Source of the DNA: Zoogloea sp.
Lineage (GTDB): Bacteria; Pseudomonadota; Gammaproteobacteria; Burkholderiales; Rhodocyclaceae
Reading direction: 5' to 3'
Length of the DNA: 64,000 bases
Assembly (NCBI GenBank): GCA_016703645.1
Contig: JADJBR010000004.1
Span: 62,001 to 126,000 of the forward strand
Made by a program: the position numbers and the translations under genes. Below, piece after piece: positions 11,124 to 21,403 of this stretch. The notes under the pieces were generated by a model, which was given only the letters and a program-made list of their open reading frames with translations, searched no databases and had not been told where the DNA came from. How positions within the stretch are numbered: the first letter of the stretch is position 1; every line of letters starts with the position of its first letter.

Positions 11124-12931
11124 TCTTGGGCTCCGGCAGATGCCTCCTGATGAACGGGAAGGGTGATGCGGAAGCGCGTCCCCGCCCCGGGGGTGCTGCT
11201 TGCGCTGATGTTGCCGCGGTGCTTCTTGACGATGCCGTAGGACAGGGACAGCCCCAGGCCCGTCCCCTTGCCGATGGGCTTGGTGGTGAAGAAGGGGTCG
11301 AAGACCTTGTCGAGAACATCGGGGGGGATGCCCTGGCCATCGTCGGCCACTTCTATCCAGACCATCTCCCCATCCCGGCCCGTGCGAACGGTGATGGTGC
11401 CCCGGCGTCCGTCGGGCATGGCCTGGGCCGCATTCACGAAGAGGTTCATGAAAACCTGGTTGAGCTGGGAGGGCAGACACTCCACCAGGGGCAGCGCCCC
11501 ATACTCGCGGACCACGTCGGCCCGGTACTTGATTTCGTTGCTGGCGATGTTGAGGGTGCTGTCCAGCCCATGGTGCAGGTCGGCGGCTTGCCAGTCCTGG
11601 GTCGTCTCCGCGCGGGAGAAGTCGCGCAGATCCTGGACGATCTGGCGTACCCGGTTGGTGCCTTCCTCGGACTCGCCAAGCAACTGGTGGATGTCGTCGC
11701 GCAGGTAGTCGAAGTCTGCGGCCTTCTTCGCCACTTCGATCCTGGCCCGGTGTTCGGGCGGCAGGGCTGCTTCACCCTCTTCATAGCAGCTCACGACGCC
11801 CAGCAACTGCGCCACATAGCCCTTCAAGCTACGGATGTTTGAATTCACATAGCCGATGGGATTGTTGATCTCATGGGCCACGCCGGCCGCGAGCTGGCCG
11901 ATGGAGGCCATCTTCTCGGACTGGACCAGTTGCTGACGGGTGTCCTGCAGGCGCACATTGAGTTCGGTCAGTTCAGCGTAACGCCTGAGCAATTCCTCCT
12001 CCGCCTGCTCCCTGCGCGCAATATCCTCCTCGAGGCTGGCCTTGGCGCGCTGTAGCTGCTCGGTGCGGCGAGCGACCTTGGCTTCCAGGTCGGCATGCAT
12101 GCGCAGGAGTTCCGTTTCGGCGGACTTGCGCTCGGAGATGTCCTGGAGTGTTTCGATGGCACCGATGACCTCGCCCAGGGCATTGCGCAGGGGGGCCGCG
12201 GTGAAGTAGAGCCAGCGCCCCTTTTCACCCATGGTGGGAAAGAAGTCCTCCGCCTCGTAGGCACCTTCGATGGTCGGAGAGCGCCGGAGCTTCTTGCCAC
12301 CATAAAGTCTCAGCATGTCCTCGATCTGCCCCGACACAATGAGGTCGGCCATGATCGGGCGCTTCTCAGGATAGAAGGCCGACCACTGATTGCAGGTTCC
12401 GATCAGCTCGCTGGCTTTCAGTCCGATCACTTGTTCACAGGCACGGTTCCAGTGGGTGACGGTATGCCGGGCATTGATGACCAGGGTCGGGACGGGGTCG
12501 GCATCGATGATCTGGGTCAGCAGTTGCTGAGCCTGCTTCTGGGCGGCCTCCGCACGTTTGCGCTCGGTCACGTCGATGAAGTTGCAGACGATGGTCCGCT
12601 TCCCCTGGATTTCCTCATGGGAGACCACCAGCTCGACCCAGCGCTCATCGCCCGACTTGGTGAGCAGCAGCGTCTCGTAGCGGCCGACCGCATGTTCGCC
12701 TTCCAGCCGGGCCTGACCCCGCTCGCGGATGGTGTTGCCGACGCTGGCGGGGTAGACGGCCCAGAAGTCCTTTTCGATGAGTTCCGCCGGGGTGAATCCG
12801 CTCAGCCGGGACATGGCCTTGTTGGCATAAAGTACCTTGCCCCCCCGATGCAGGAGCAGGCCTGAACTGAGCGAGTCGGCGAGGGGGAAAAGGGTGCCGG
12901 GCAAGGGATACACGTTGGTCGGGGCCGTCAT
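11120..12931 (-). CDS. PAS-domain sensor histidine kinase
   Basis: Soluble kinase of 603 residues with no membrane segment. Two PAS domains (about 10-130 and 140-265) are followed by a coiled coil (270-335), an H-box (GVAHEINNPIGYVNSN, about residue 355) and an HATPase domain (NQVFMNLFVNAAQAM, EVADDGQGIPPDVLDKVFDPFFTTK, GTGLGLSLSYGIVKKH). The domain order predicts a cytoplasmic redox, ligand or energy sensor. It overlaps the downstream REC-HD-GYP gene by 4 bases, implying a cognate pair that adjusts c-di-GMP. Confidence 0.92.
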   Translation of the reverse strand: MTAPTNVYPLPGTLFPLADSLSSGLLLHRGGKVLYANKAMSRLSGFTPAELIEKDFWAVYPASVGNTIRERGQARLEGEHAVGRYETLLLTKSGDERWVELVVSHEEIQGKRTIVCNFIDVTERKRAEAAQKQAQQLLTQIIDADPVPTLVINARHTVTHWNRACEQVIGLKASELIGTCNQWSAFYPEKRPIMADLIVSGQIEDMLRLYGGKKLRRSPTIEGAYEAEDFFPTMGEKGRWLYFTAAPLRNALGEVIGAIETLQDISERKSAETELLRMHADLEAKVARRTEQLQRAKASLEEDIARREQAEEELLRRYAELTELNVRLQDTRQQLVQSEKMASIGQLAAGVAHEINNPIGYVNSNIRSLKGYVAQLLGVVSCYEEGEAALPPEHRARIEVAKKAADFDYLRDDIHQLLGESEEGTNRVRQIVQDLRDFSRAETTQDWQAADLHHGLDSTLNIASNEIKYRADVVREYGALPLVECLPSQLNQVFMNLFVNAAQAMPDGRRGTITVRTGRDGEMVWIEVADDGQGIPPDVLDKVFDPFFTTKPIGKGTGLGLSLSYGIVKKHRGNISASSTPGAGTRFRITLPVHQEASAGAQE

Positions 12932-12934
12932 GGT

Positions 12935-13768
12935 CTATCCCAGCAGGGTCTCGAAGCTGTCAAAACCGGCCCGGGTTTCGGTCAGCACCCCGTTGAGTGC
13001 TTCCCAGCCAAGGTCCAGCGCATCCACGGTTTGGGCGTCCAGGCGCGGCACCTGGCCCGTTTCGGCGCCATCCAGATCCAGAGCGTGGGCAATTGCGTCC
13101 GCGTAGTGAACGATACCGGCCAGTCCACCCGGAACACCTCGGGCGGGGTCGTGGTGCCAGGCCAGGGCGTCGATGATCTCGGCGGGAAAGTTCCAGCGCC
13201 GGGCCAGCTCCGCGCCCACCGTACTGTGATCGAACCCGAAATGTCGGAACTCGGCCTCCACCAGCGTGCAGTCCCGGGTCTGCGCATCGGCCAGCACGCC
13301 GCATAGCTCCTCGGGGTAGATCGTCATCATGGCCAGTCGGCCGATATCGTGGAGCAGGCCGGCGACAAATAGGGGTTCGGGTGGGCGCCTGAGGGGGCGG
13401 GCCAGGGCCCGGGCGGCAGCGGCCACGCCGAGAACGTGCCGCCAGAAGCGGCTCTGGCTGAATTCCGGGCAACGTCCCCCCGGCAGGCCCGTGATGACGG
13501 CTGCAGCCAGCACGAGAGAGCGTACCGAAGACAGGCCGAGCACGACGATTGCATCGTGGATGGAGCCAACCCGTGACTGCAGCCCGTAGAAGGGCGAGTT
13601 GGCGACCCGCAGGACGCGGGCCGCGATGGCCTGATCCTGGGCGATGCGCTTCGCGAGTGCGTCGATGTCGGTGTCGGCGCCACTCATGGACTGCAGAACT
13701 TCCATGGCCACCACCGGCATGGCCGGCAGCTTGTGGACGTGACTGACCATCTCTTCGAGGCGAGTCAT
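12935..13768 (-). CDS. HDOD-domain signalling protein
   Basis: Product of 277 residues made almost entirely of an HDOD domain. The opening is LEEMVSHVHKLPAMPVVAMEVLQ. The core includes LAKRIAQDQAIAARVLRVANSPFYGL, AIVVLGLSSVRSLVLAA, GLLHDIGRLAMM and FDHSTVGAELARRWNFPAEIIDALAWHH. HDOD proteins are mostly non-catalytic adaptors in c-di-GMP and chemosensory pathways. Start overlaps the previous stop (ATGA) and the next kinase starts 3 bases past its stop, so it sits in the middle of the operon. Confidence 0.9.
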   Translation of the reverse strand: MTRLEEMVSHVHKLPAMPVVAMEVLQSMSGADTDIDALAKRIAQDQAIAARVLRVANSPFYGLQSRVGSIHDAIVVLGLSSVRSLVLAAAVITGLPGGRCPEFSQSRFWRHVLGVAAAARALARPLRRPPEPLFVAGLLHDIGRLAMMTIYPEELCGVLADAQTRDCTLVEAEFRHFGFDHSTVGAELARRWNFPAEIIDALAWHHDPARGVPGGLAGIVHYADAIAHALDLDGAETGQVPRLDAQTVDALDLGWEALNGVLTETRAGFDSFETLLG

Positions 13769-14079
13769 TGGCCGGTCTCCTGGCGGAAGGCCAGCACGGC
13801 ATGCAGCAGGGCCTGGGAGCCGGCCTCATCGGCGGTATGGCGGAACAGGTACATGACCCGCGCGCGGATTCTCTCCTGCTTGCGCGCCCGTGCTTCCGCA
13901 TCTTCGGGGCGTACCACGAGGAGCGTGGCGACGTCTCTCCGTCGCAGGCCGTCCAGCTGCACCTCGGTGAGACTGAGTCCGGCGGGCAGGAGCACGGCGC
14001 CCGAGTGGTCGAGGACCGGGGCGGCCAGCACGGTGCCCGGCAGCACTTCGGCGAGGGGGAGTGTCAGGGTGTCATCCAT
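13765..14079 (-). CDS. Small protein resembling HD-GYP/HDOD accessory segments
   Basis: About 104 residues starting MDDTLTLPLAEVLPGTVLAAPVL. The pattern LPGTVLAAPVLDHSGAVLLPAGLSLTEVQLDGLRRRDVATLLV resembles the short beta-rich segment commonly attached to HD-GYP and HDOD proteins, here as a free gene. A helical tail (EDAEARARKQERIRARVMYLFRHTADEAGSQALLHAVLAFRQ) follows. It overlaps its upstream neighbour by 16 bases and the HDOD gene by 4. Function unknown; probably a partner of the HDOD protein. Confidence 0.75.
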   Translation of the reverse strand: MDDTLTLPLAEVLPGTVLAAPVLDHSGAVLLPAGLSLTEVQLDGLRRRDVATLLVVRPEDAEARARKQERIRARVMYLFRHTADEAGSQALLHAVLAFRQETGQ

Positions 14080-15626
14080 GGCACATCGGCACGACAGGTA
14101 AAGGTCAGCAGGCAACCACGGTGCGGCGACCGGGCGCCAAGGGGGTGGGCCTCGACCCGGAACAGCCGGGTGCCGCAATGCAGCTCCGCCTGACCGGTGC
14201 CGGTCTGGAGCAGCCCGCGGAACTCATCGGGAAGAACTTCTTCGGCCCCCAGGCCAAGCAGGGGCGCCTGGTCGGAAAAGAGCTTTTCGGCGGCGTCATT
14301 GGCAAAGGCGATCATGCCGTCGGGATCTACGCCGAGGACCGGCAGGGGCATCACGGCCAGGGCTTCCTGGGTCAGGCTGAGGGTGGCTTCGTCCAGGCCG
14401 AGGCGGCGCTCCCGCTCGGCCAGCACGGTGGTAAGGCGCTCGTTGATGCGTTCCAGTTCCTGGTTGGCGTGGTGCAGCTCGGCGGCCAGACGCTGGTTCT
14501 CGTCGGACATGGCCTTGCGCCGGAAGGCCTCCTCGATATTGGCCCGCAGCATTGCATCGTCCCAGGGCTTGGTCAGGAACTTGTAGATGGCCCCTTCGTT
14601 GATCGCGTCGGTGACCGACTGCAGGTCGGTGTAGCCCGACAGTACGAGGCGCACGGTGTCCGGACACATGTCCTTGGCCTTGTGGAGGAATTCGACCCCC
14701 GTCATGGCCGGCATGCGCTGATCGGAGACGATGACATCCACCCGGTTGGAGGCCAGGATTTCGAGCCCCTGCTTGCCGCTGGTGGCGGTCAGGATGGTGT
14801 AAGCGTCGCGGCGGAGAAGCCGCCGCAGGGAAGAGAGGATGTTTTCCTCATCATCGACCAGCAGCAGCGTCCGCTCGGCCGTGGGATGGTGCATCAGGCT
14901 TCCGTCCAGGGGCTCATCCCTGGACAGCAGTGCCCCGAAGGCCTCGGGGGGGATTCCGCCCGACAGCAGCGGACCCTGGAGGTAGTCGCAACCGCAGGCC
15001 TGCATGACCGAGGCGGAATGGGCGCTGGCAATGCCCTTGGCGCACACCTTCAGATTCATGTTGTGGGCCCGGGTGACCAGCGCCCGGACAATGGCCACGC
15101 CTTCGGGGTCGGTCGTGACGTTCTGGACCAGTCCGGCCGGCACCTCGATGCCGTCCACCGGGAGGCGTCCTGTCCAGGCAAGAAGGGCATTGGCCTGACT
15201 GGCGGCGCTGATGATGAAGCGGACGCCGCAGGCCTTGAGGTGCCGGAGGGTGGCCGCGCTCGTGTCGGGTATGTCGCCCTGCCCGGTGATGATGTTGAGT
15301 TCGAGGCATCCGGGTTCCAGTCGGGAATCCAGCAGCAGGCTGTTCAGGGCGCTGGCAAAATCCGGATCGCAGAGTGCCTCCAGATGGGCTCCCACGGTCA
15401 GGACCAGGCGTCGTCCGCTGACCGAGTTCCATGCGCTGGCCTGTCGGCAGCCGTGCCCTAGCGAAGCCAGGCCCGCCGGGTCGGCACTGCGTATGACCAC
15501 ATTGTCCTCGCGACGGGGGGTGACCACGTAGAGCTTCGCCCCGACGAGCAGGCCGCTCCGGCTGTCGAAGCGCGGCTGGTACAGGAGGGGGGGTGCGTCG
15601 TTGGCGATTTGGTCGGGGTTGTCCAT
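14064..15626 (-). CDS. Degenerate EAL-REC-PAS signalling protein
   Basis: About 520 residues from MDNPDQIANDAPPLLYQPRF. The first ~250 residues have EAL-fold shape (LLYQPRFDSRSGLLVGAKLYV, ELNIITGQ, GIEVPAGLVQNV, VCAKGIAS). The catalytic signature EAL reads AKL and the DDFGTG loop is absent, so phosphodiesterase activity is unlikely. A receiver follows (LLVDDEENILSSLRRLLRR, VIVSDQRMPAMTG, LTKPWDD), then a coiled coil and a PAS-like C-terminus. First gene of the minus-strand operon. It probably acts as a c-di-GMP or protein-binding adaptor. Upstream in-frame codons exist but look non-coding. Confidence 0.85.
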   Translation of the reverse strand: MDNPDQIANDAPPLLYQPRFDSRSGLLVGAKLYVVTPRREDNVVIRSADPAGLASLGHGCRQASAWNSVSGRRLVLTVGAHLEALCDPDFASALNSLLLDSRLEPGCLELNIITGQGDIPDTSAATLRHLKACGVRFIISAASQANALLAWTGRLPVDGIEVPAGLVQNVTTDPEGVAIVRALVTRAHNMNLKVCAKGIASAHSASVMQACGCDYLQGPLLSGGIPPEAFGALLSRDEPLDGSLMHHPTAERTLLLVDDEENILSSLRRLLRRDAYTILTATSGKQGLEILASNRVDVIVSDQRMPAMTGVEFLHKAKDMCPDTVRLVLSGYTDLQSVTDAINEGAIYKFLTKPWDDAMLRANIEEAFRRKAMSDENQRLAAELHHANQELERINERLTTVLAERERRLGLDEATLSLTQEALAVMPLPVLGVDPDGMIAFANDAAEKLFSDQAPLLGLGAEEVLPDEFRGLLQTGTGQAELHCGTRLFRVEAHPLGARSPHRGCLLTFTCRADVPWMTP

Positions 15627-15814
15627 CGGATCTCCGGGCGCGAGGCGGCGTGCGGCAGGCGACGGGATCGGGTCTCGGCAACACGCCTGCCCATCACGGT
15701 CTGTCGCAGCGGATATCGGCCTGGCGGGGGGCGGCTTGAGGAATAAAGTCACGTCGTCGCCCGATACCGCGGTGTGGCGGGCAGCCGGAGCCCGGGCGGA
15801 GTAAAATCCCGCCC

Positions 15815-16219
15815 ATGCCGAGCCACGCGCCCCATTTTCCCGTCCTTTCCCTTGTCGCCATCGGCCTTGGTGCCGCCTTCGGCGCCTGGTTGCGCTGGTG
15901 GCTGGGCCTGCGCTTGAACCCCATGTTGTCCCAGATGCCCCTCGGCACCCTCGCGGCCAACCTGCTTGGTGGCTATCTGGTGGGGGTCGCCGTGGCCGTG
16001 TTCGCCCTTCGCCCCGAGCTAGCCCCTGAAGTGCGCTTGTTCGTCGTGACCGGCTTTCTGGGTGGCCTCACCACGTTTTCCTCGTTCTCGGCAGAGGTCG
16101 TCCACCTGATTGATACGGCCCGCTATGCCTGGGCGGCCGGTGCCGCCGCCTTGCATCTGTTCGGCTCCCTGTCGATGACCGCGCTGGGCATGTGGACCGT
16201 GCACAGCCTGCGTGCCTGA
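15815..16219 (+). CDS. crcB: Fluoride ion channel CrcB
   Basis: Inner-membrane dimeric fluoride exporter (Fluc family), 134 residues, four hydrophobic helices. Family motifs are present: GAAFGAWLRWWLG, GTLAANLLGGYLVG, and GFLGGLTTFSSFSAEVVHL, where the Thr-Thr-Phe-Ser segment lines the pore. Length matches the family. I looked for a fluoride riboswitch in the 190 bases before it and did not recognise one. The divergent neighbour is the c-di-GMP operon. Confidence 0.95.
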   Translation: MPSHAPHFPVLSLVAIGLGAAFGAWLRWWLGLRLNPMLSQMPLGTLAANLLGGYLVGVAVAVFALRPELAPEVRLFVVTGFLGGLTTFSSFSAEVVHLIDTARYAWAAGAAALHLFGSLSMTALGMWTVHSLRA

Positions 16220-16267
16220 TCCTGCGTCCTCATTCCCGATTGATTTCCCGCTTCCGCTGCAATCCCG

Positions 16268-19200
16268 ATGGCCTCTCCGCAAGACCGGCAAGATCCGTAT
16301 TCCCTCCTTGAACAGTGCCTGTCGGCCGACCGTCCGGCCCTGCGCCGCGATCTGCGCCGCCTGCCCGCTCGCCCCCGCAGTCTGGCGGATCTGCCCGAAG
16401 CGCTGCGGCTGCGCATTGCCGACTCCGCTGCCCGGCTGATTGCCCGCGCCAACGGCCTGCCCAAGCCGGATTTCCCCCCGACCTGCCGGTCAATCAGCGC
16501 AAGGACGAGATCGCCGAGGCCATCCGTAAGCACCAGGTGGTCATCGTGTGTGGCGAAACCGGCTCCGGCAAGACCACCCAGTTACCCAAGATCTGCCTGG
16601 CGCTGGGCCGTGGGGTTGCCGGCCTGATCGGCCACACCCAGCCGCGGCGGATCGCCGCCCGGGCCACCGCCAGCCGCATCGCCCAGGAACTGAAGAGCGA
16701 GCTGGGCAGCACCGTCGGCTACAAGATCCGCTTCACCGACCGCATCGGCCCCCAGAGCTACATCAAGCTGATGACCGACGGCATCCTGCTGGCCGAGACC
16801 CAGGGCGACCCACTGCTCTCCGCCTACGACACGCTGATCATCGACGAGGCCCACGAGCGCAGCCTGAACATCGATTTCCTGCTCGGCTACCTGCGCCAGC
16901 TACTGCAGAAGCGGCCGGACATGAAGCTCATCGTGACCTCCGCCACCCTGGATGCCGAGCGCTTCGCCCGCCACTTCGGTCGCGGAGACACGCCCGCCCC
17001 GGTGATCGAGGTGTCCGGCCGCCTCTTTCCCATCGAGATGCGCTACCGGCCGGTGGAGCGGGACGAACCCAAGCCCGTGCGCCCCGGCGAACCCGCACCG
17101 CGCCAGGACAACCGCGGCCCGGACCGGGATCTCTACGACGCCCTGGTGGACGCGGTGGACGAGGCCCACCGCAGCGGCCCCGGCGACGTGCTGGTGTTCC
17201 TGCCCGGGGAGCGCGAGATCCGCGAAGCCGCCGAGGCCCTGCGCAAGGCCCACCACGCCGCCGGCACCGAGATCCTGCCCCTGTTTGCCCGCCAGTCGGC
17301 CCAGGACCAGGCCCGGGTCTTTGCCCCGTCCAAGGGGCGCCGGGTGGTGTTGGCCACCAACGTGGCCGAAACCTCCCTCACCGTGCCGGGCATCCGCTAC
17401 GTGGTGGATACCGGCCTGGCCCGGCTCAAGCGCTACAGCCACCGCAACAAGGTGGAGCAATTGCAGATCGAGAAGATCGCCCAGTCGGCCGCCCGTCAGC
17501 GGGCCGGGCGCTGCGGCCGGGTCAGCGACGGCGTGTGCTTCCGCCTGTACGACGAGGACGACTTCAACAAGCGGCCTGCCCACACCGATCCGGAGATCCT
17601 GCGCTCGTCCCTGGCCGGGGTGATCCTGCGCATGAAGTCCCTCAAGCTTGGCGAGGTGGCGGACTTCCCCTTCATCGACGCACCCCTGCCGCGCATGGTG
17701 GCCGACGGCTATCAGCTGCTGGCCGAGCTGGGTGCGGTGGAGGAGGTGGAGGGGGCGACGGCCATGAACCTCACCCCTGTCGGCCGCGAGCTGGCCAAGT
17801 TGCCCCTGGACCCGAAGATCGGCCGCATGATCCTCGCCGCCCGCGACCGGGGCAGCCTGGCCGAGGTGCTGGTGATCGCTGCCGCCCTGTCCACCCAGGA
17901 CGTACGCGAGCGCCCGCCCGAGCGTCAGGCCGCCGCCGACCAGGCCCACGCCCGTTTCCGCGGCACCGAGCACGAGCAGAAGTCCGAGTTCCTGTGGTTC
18001 TGGAACCTGTGGAAGGCCTGGGAGGAGGTCCAGCGCCACGAGACCTCCAGCAAGCAGAAGGCCTGGTGCAAGAAGAACTTCCTGTCCTGGCTGCGCCTGC
18101 GCGAGTGGCGCGACGTGTTCAACCAGCTGCACACCCTGTGCGCCGAGCACGGCTGGAAGGAGAACGACAAGCCGGCCAGCTATGAAGCCATCCACAAGGC
18201 CCTGCTCACCGGCCTGATGGGCCACGTGGGCTGCAAGATCGAGGATGCCTCGGGGCCGGCCGCCGGCAGCTACCTGGGTGCCCGCGGCATCAAGTTCTGG
18301 CCACACCCGGGTTCGGCCATCGCCAAGAAGGCCGGCAAGTGGATCATGGGCGCCGAGCTGGTGGATACCTCGCGCCTGTTTGCCCGCTGCCTCGCCCGCA
18401 TCGAGCCGGAGTGGCTGGAGGAGGTGGGTGAGCACCTCCTCAAGCGCCAGGTATCCGAGCCCCACTGGTCCAAGGCCAGCGGCGCCGTTCGGGCCTGGGA
18501 GCGCGGCACCCTGTACGGCCTCACCGTGTATCCGCGGCGTGGGGTGAGCTACCGGGAGATCGACCCGGCCCTGTGCCGCGAGCTGTTCATCCGCGAAGGC
18601 CTGGTCCAGGGCGAGATCGCCGAAGGCCCGGCCCGGGGCATGGCCTTCCTGGCCCACAACCGGCGCCTGGTGGCCGAGATCGAACGCCTGGAGCACAAGT
18701 CCCGGCGCCCCGATGTGTTGGTGGACGAAGAGCTCATCTACGCCTTCTATGACGCCAAGCTGCCCTCGGAAGTACTCGATCTGGCCAGCCTCGAGGCCTG
18801 GCGCAAGCGCACCGAAAAGGCAGAGCCCAAGGCCCTGCAGCTCACCCGCGACCAGCTCATGCGCCACGACGCGGAGGGCATCACCACTGATCGCTTTCCG
18901 TCCAACCTGGATGTGCTGGGGCAGAAGCTCAAGCTCACCTACCTGCACGCGCCAGGCGAATCCGACGACGGCGTGACCCTGACGGTGCCCCTGGCCATGC
19001 TCAACCAGGTGCCAGCCAACCGCTGCGAATGGCTGGTGCCCGGCCTGCTGGAAGAGAAGGTGATGGCCCTGCTGAAGACCGTGCCCCAGAAGCACCGCCA
19101 CCGCCTGCAGCCCATGGCCGAGAGCGCCGGTGCCTTCATGGCGCGCTTCGATGGGGGTGATTTCGACACGGACGAGCCGCTTATCAAGATGCTCCAGCGC

Positions 19201-20340
19201 TTTGTGGAAGAGCGGGTGTCCCTGAAGCTGCCCATGGAGAGCTTCCGCCCGGAGAACCTCAACCCTCACTGTTTCATGAACTTCCGTGTGCAGGACGAGC
19301 ACGGCCGCATCATCGGCCAGTCCCGCAACCTGGCGGAACTGCGGGCCAAGTATCGGGACCAGGTGGCGGCCCGCTTCCAGTCGGCGCGCATCGTGCCGGC
19401 GGCGGAGACCCCGGCGCCAAAGAAGGGGCCCGCGCCGGAGGGCCGGCAGAGTACCCCCGCAGCGGCGGCGCCCGCCAGCGACAAGGCCCTGGCCGGCTTC
19501 ACTGGCTGGACTTTCGGTGCCCTCCCCGAACTGCTGGAGGTGAAGGTGGCCGGGCGCGACATCGTCGGATTCCCTGCCCTCCACGATGATGGCAGCAGCG
19601 TCTCCCTGCGCCCCTACGACACGCCGGAGGAGGCGGCCCGGGTGCATCGGGGGGGCCTGGCCCGCCTGTTTGCGCTGGAGCTGTCGGCCCAGGTGAAGGC
19701 CATCGAAAAGCTGCCGGGCATCCGCGACCTGGCCCTGCAGTTCATCAACTACGGTTCAGAGGCCGAGCTCAAGGCCCAGCTAGTCACCGCCACCCTGGAG
19801 CGCTGCTGCCTGCTGGAGCCGCTGCCCGGCGATGCCGACAGCTTTGCCCGGCGCTGCCAGGAGGCCAAGCCGCGCATCACCCTGGTGGCCCAGGAGCTGA
19901 TGCGCCTCACCAGCCAGCTGATCGTCGAGCACGCCACCATGACCAAGCGCGTGGCCGGGCTGAAGACCTTCCCCGACGTGGTGGCCGACATCAACGCCCA
20001 GGTGGCCAGACTGATGCCGAAGAACTTCCTGGTGGCGCTCCCATACGAGCGCATCGCCCAGATCCCCCGCTACCTGAAGGGGGTGACGGTGCGCATCGAC
20101 AAGCTGCGCACCAGCCCGGCCCGGGACGCCCAGTTGATGGCCGACTGGAAGGGGCTGGCCCAGCCCTTCGAGCGCGAATGGCTGGCCAAGGCCAAGGCCG
20201 GGGTGACCGACCCGCAGCTAGAGGAATTCCGCTGGATGCTGGAGGAGCTGCGGGTGGGGCTGTTTGCCCAGGAGCTCAGAACGCCCATGCCGGTGTCGGT
20301 GAAGCGCCTGCAGAAGATCTGGGACAGCCGGCCGCGGTAA
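16268..20340 (+). CDS. hrpA: ATP-dependent RNA helicase HrpA, apparent frameshift near 16474-16479
   Basis: DEAH-box helicase of about 1,357 residues if one base is restored. The true N-terminus (MASPQDRQDPYSLLEQCLS ... LPKPDFP) starts at 16268. At a run of six C (16474-16479) the reading must move to the next frame to continue DLPVNQRKDEIAEAIRKHQ. The main frame then has Walker A GETGSGKTTQ, DEAH in IIDEAHERSLN, SATL and QRAGRCGR, followed by the long HrpA C-terminal region, ending at 20340. A seventh C would repair it. Sequencing error, a real inactivating deletion and slippage are all possible. The main frame is also open from 16315, but those first residues (MPVGRPSGPAPRSAPP) do not look like HrpA. 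Confidence 0.9.
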
Positions 20341-20349
20341 AGTGACGGT

Positions 20350-20374
20350 GGCGCGTGCCACGCCGGCACGCGCC
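20350..20374. terminator. GC-rich hairpin after hrpA
   Basis: Perfect 10-bp stem (GGCGCGTGCC / GGCACGCGCC) with a 5-base loop, 10 bases after the hrpA stop. There is no T-run, so intrinsic termination is uncertain; it may stabilise mRNA ends. Confidence 0.5.
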
Positions 20375-20402
20375 TGGCCCCCTGTTCAACGGAGTCTGCC
20401 CC

Positions 20403-20816
20403 ATGAATGAAGCCCTTCCCGTACCGGACCTGCGCGGGGTCAGCCCCTCGCTGGTGCGCCTCACCCACGTGATCTACCTCCTGCATGCGTTCGCCGTGGT
20501 GGTGGGCGTGACGTCGTCGGCGGCCACCGTGGCCGGCGGCTTCGTGTTCGGCCTGCCGTCCCTGCTGGCGGTGATTCTCAACTACATCAAGCGTGGGGCA
20601 GTGCGCGGCACCTGGCTCGACAGCCACTTCAGCTGGCAGATCCGCACCTTCTGGTTCACCCTGCTGTGGCTGGTGCTGTCCGGCCTGGTGATGCTGACCA
20701 TCATCGGCATCCCGGTGGCCGCCTGGCTGATGATCCCGGTGCTCGGGCTGTGGGTGGGGTATCGCGTGGTACGCGGCTGGCTGGCCCTGTCGGGTGCCCG
20801 CCCGGTGGGCGCCTGA
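20403..20816 (+). CDS. Small membrane protein (DUF4870-like)
   Basis: About 137 residues from the ATG at 20403. Three hydrophobic stretches are seen: LVRLTHVIYLLHAFAVVVGV, FWFTLLWLVLSGLVMLTII and GIPVAAWLMIPVLGLWVGYRVV. The pattern NYIKRGAVRGTWLDSHFSWQIRTFW is typical of small conserved proteobacterial inner-membrane proteins of the DUF4870 type. No catalytic motif. Function unknown; follows hrpA with no obvious functional link. Confidence 0.75.
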   Translation: MNEALPVPDLRGVSPSLVRLTHVIYLLHAFAVVVGVTSSAATVAGGFVFGLPSLLAVILNYIKRGAVRGTWLDSHFSWQIRTFWFTLLWLVLSGLVMLTIIGIPVAAWLMIPVLGLWVGYRVVRGWLALSGARPVGA

Positions 20817-20821
20817 GTGCT

Positions 20822-21403
20822 TCAGCAGCCGCCGGGCTGATAGATCAGCAGCGTATGCACTACCGCGCCCTGGTGGCGTACCGTGAAGCGATGGCCGCGC
20901 AGGAAGGGCGCGCAGGTCCGCGTCTCATCTGTGCTGGCCAAGCCCGTCTCCCCGTAGAAATCGCGGATCGCCCGGCGTAGTTCGCGGGAGGTGTAGTGGG
21001 GAAAGGCCGGCATCGGCATGGCCAGGATGCCGGCATCCACCATGAAGCGCTGACCCTGGCGGCGCAGCGGACGGGAGGCGGAAAGACCCTGCTTCCAGCC
21101 ATCGAGCTCCAGGTGGGGGCCTTCGTAGTCGCAACGCATCACCGTCACGGCCCGGGCCTCGATGCTGAAGGGGCCACTGACGCCCCGCGTCGGCTTCACC
21201 ACGATATGGCTGACGGTGGCCCGGGCGTCCAGGTCGTACTCGTAGGCCGTCACCGCACCGGCGCTACCGTTGGCCTCGGCCAGCAGGGTGCTGCCTGCCC
21301 AGGCCTGGATGCGGGAGAAGGGTTGTTGCGTGTCGCCTGCCCGGAGCGTGGGGGTGGCGGCCAGCAGGACCAGGGGCAGCATGAGGCGAGCGGGGAGAGG
21401 CAT
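20822..21403 (-). CDS. Exported hypothetical protein
   Basis: About 193 residues beginning MPLPARLMLPLVLLAATPTLRAGD, a clear signal peptide. The mature part has no motif that I recognise and includes three cysteines (MRCDYEG, RTCAPF, the C-terminal Cys in QPGGC). The segment AFPHYTSRELRRAIRDFYGETGLAS may be helical. The start is chosen for the signal peptide; 26 further in-frame codons upstream look non-coding. It converges with the membrane-protein gene, 5 bases away. Periplasmic location is inferred; role unknown. Confidence 0.7.
   Translation of the reverse strand: MPLPARLMLPLVLLAATPTLRAGDTQQPFSRIQAWAGSTLLAEANGSAGAVTAYEYDLDARATVSHIVVKPTRGVSGPFSIEARAVTVMRCDYEGPHLELDGWKQGLSASRPLRRQGQRFMVDAGILAMPMPAFPHYTSRELRRAIRDFYGETGLASTDETRTCAPFLRGHRFTVRHQGAVVHTLLIYQPGGC

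Noticed and set aside
15627-15814. Possible fluoride riboswitch before crcB
   Set aside because: I looked for the conserved fluoride-riboswitch pattern in this gap and found no convincing match.
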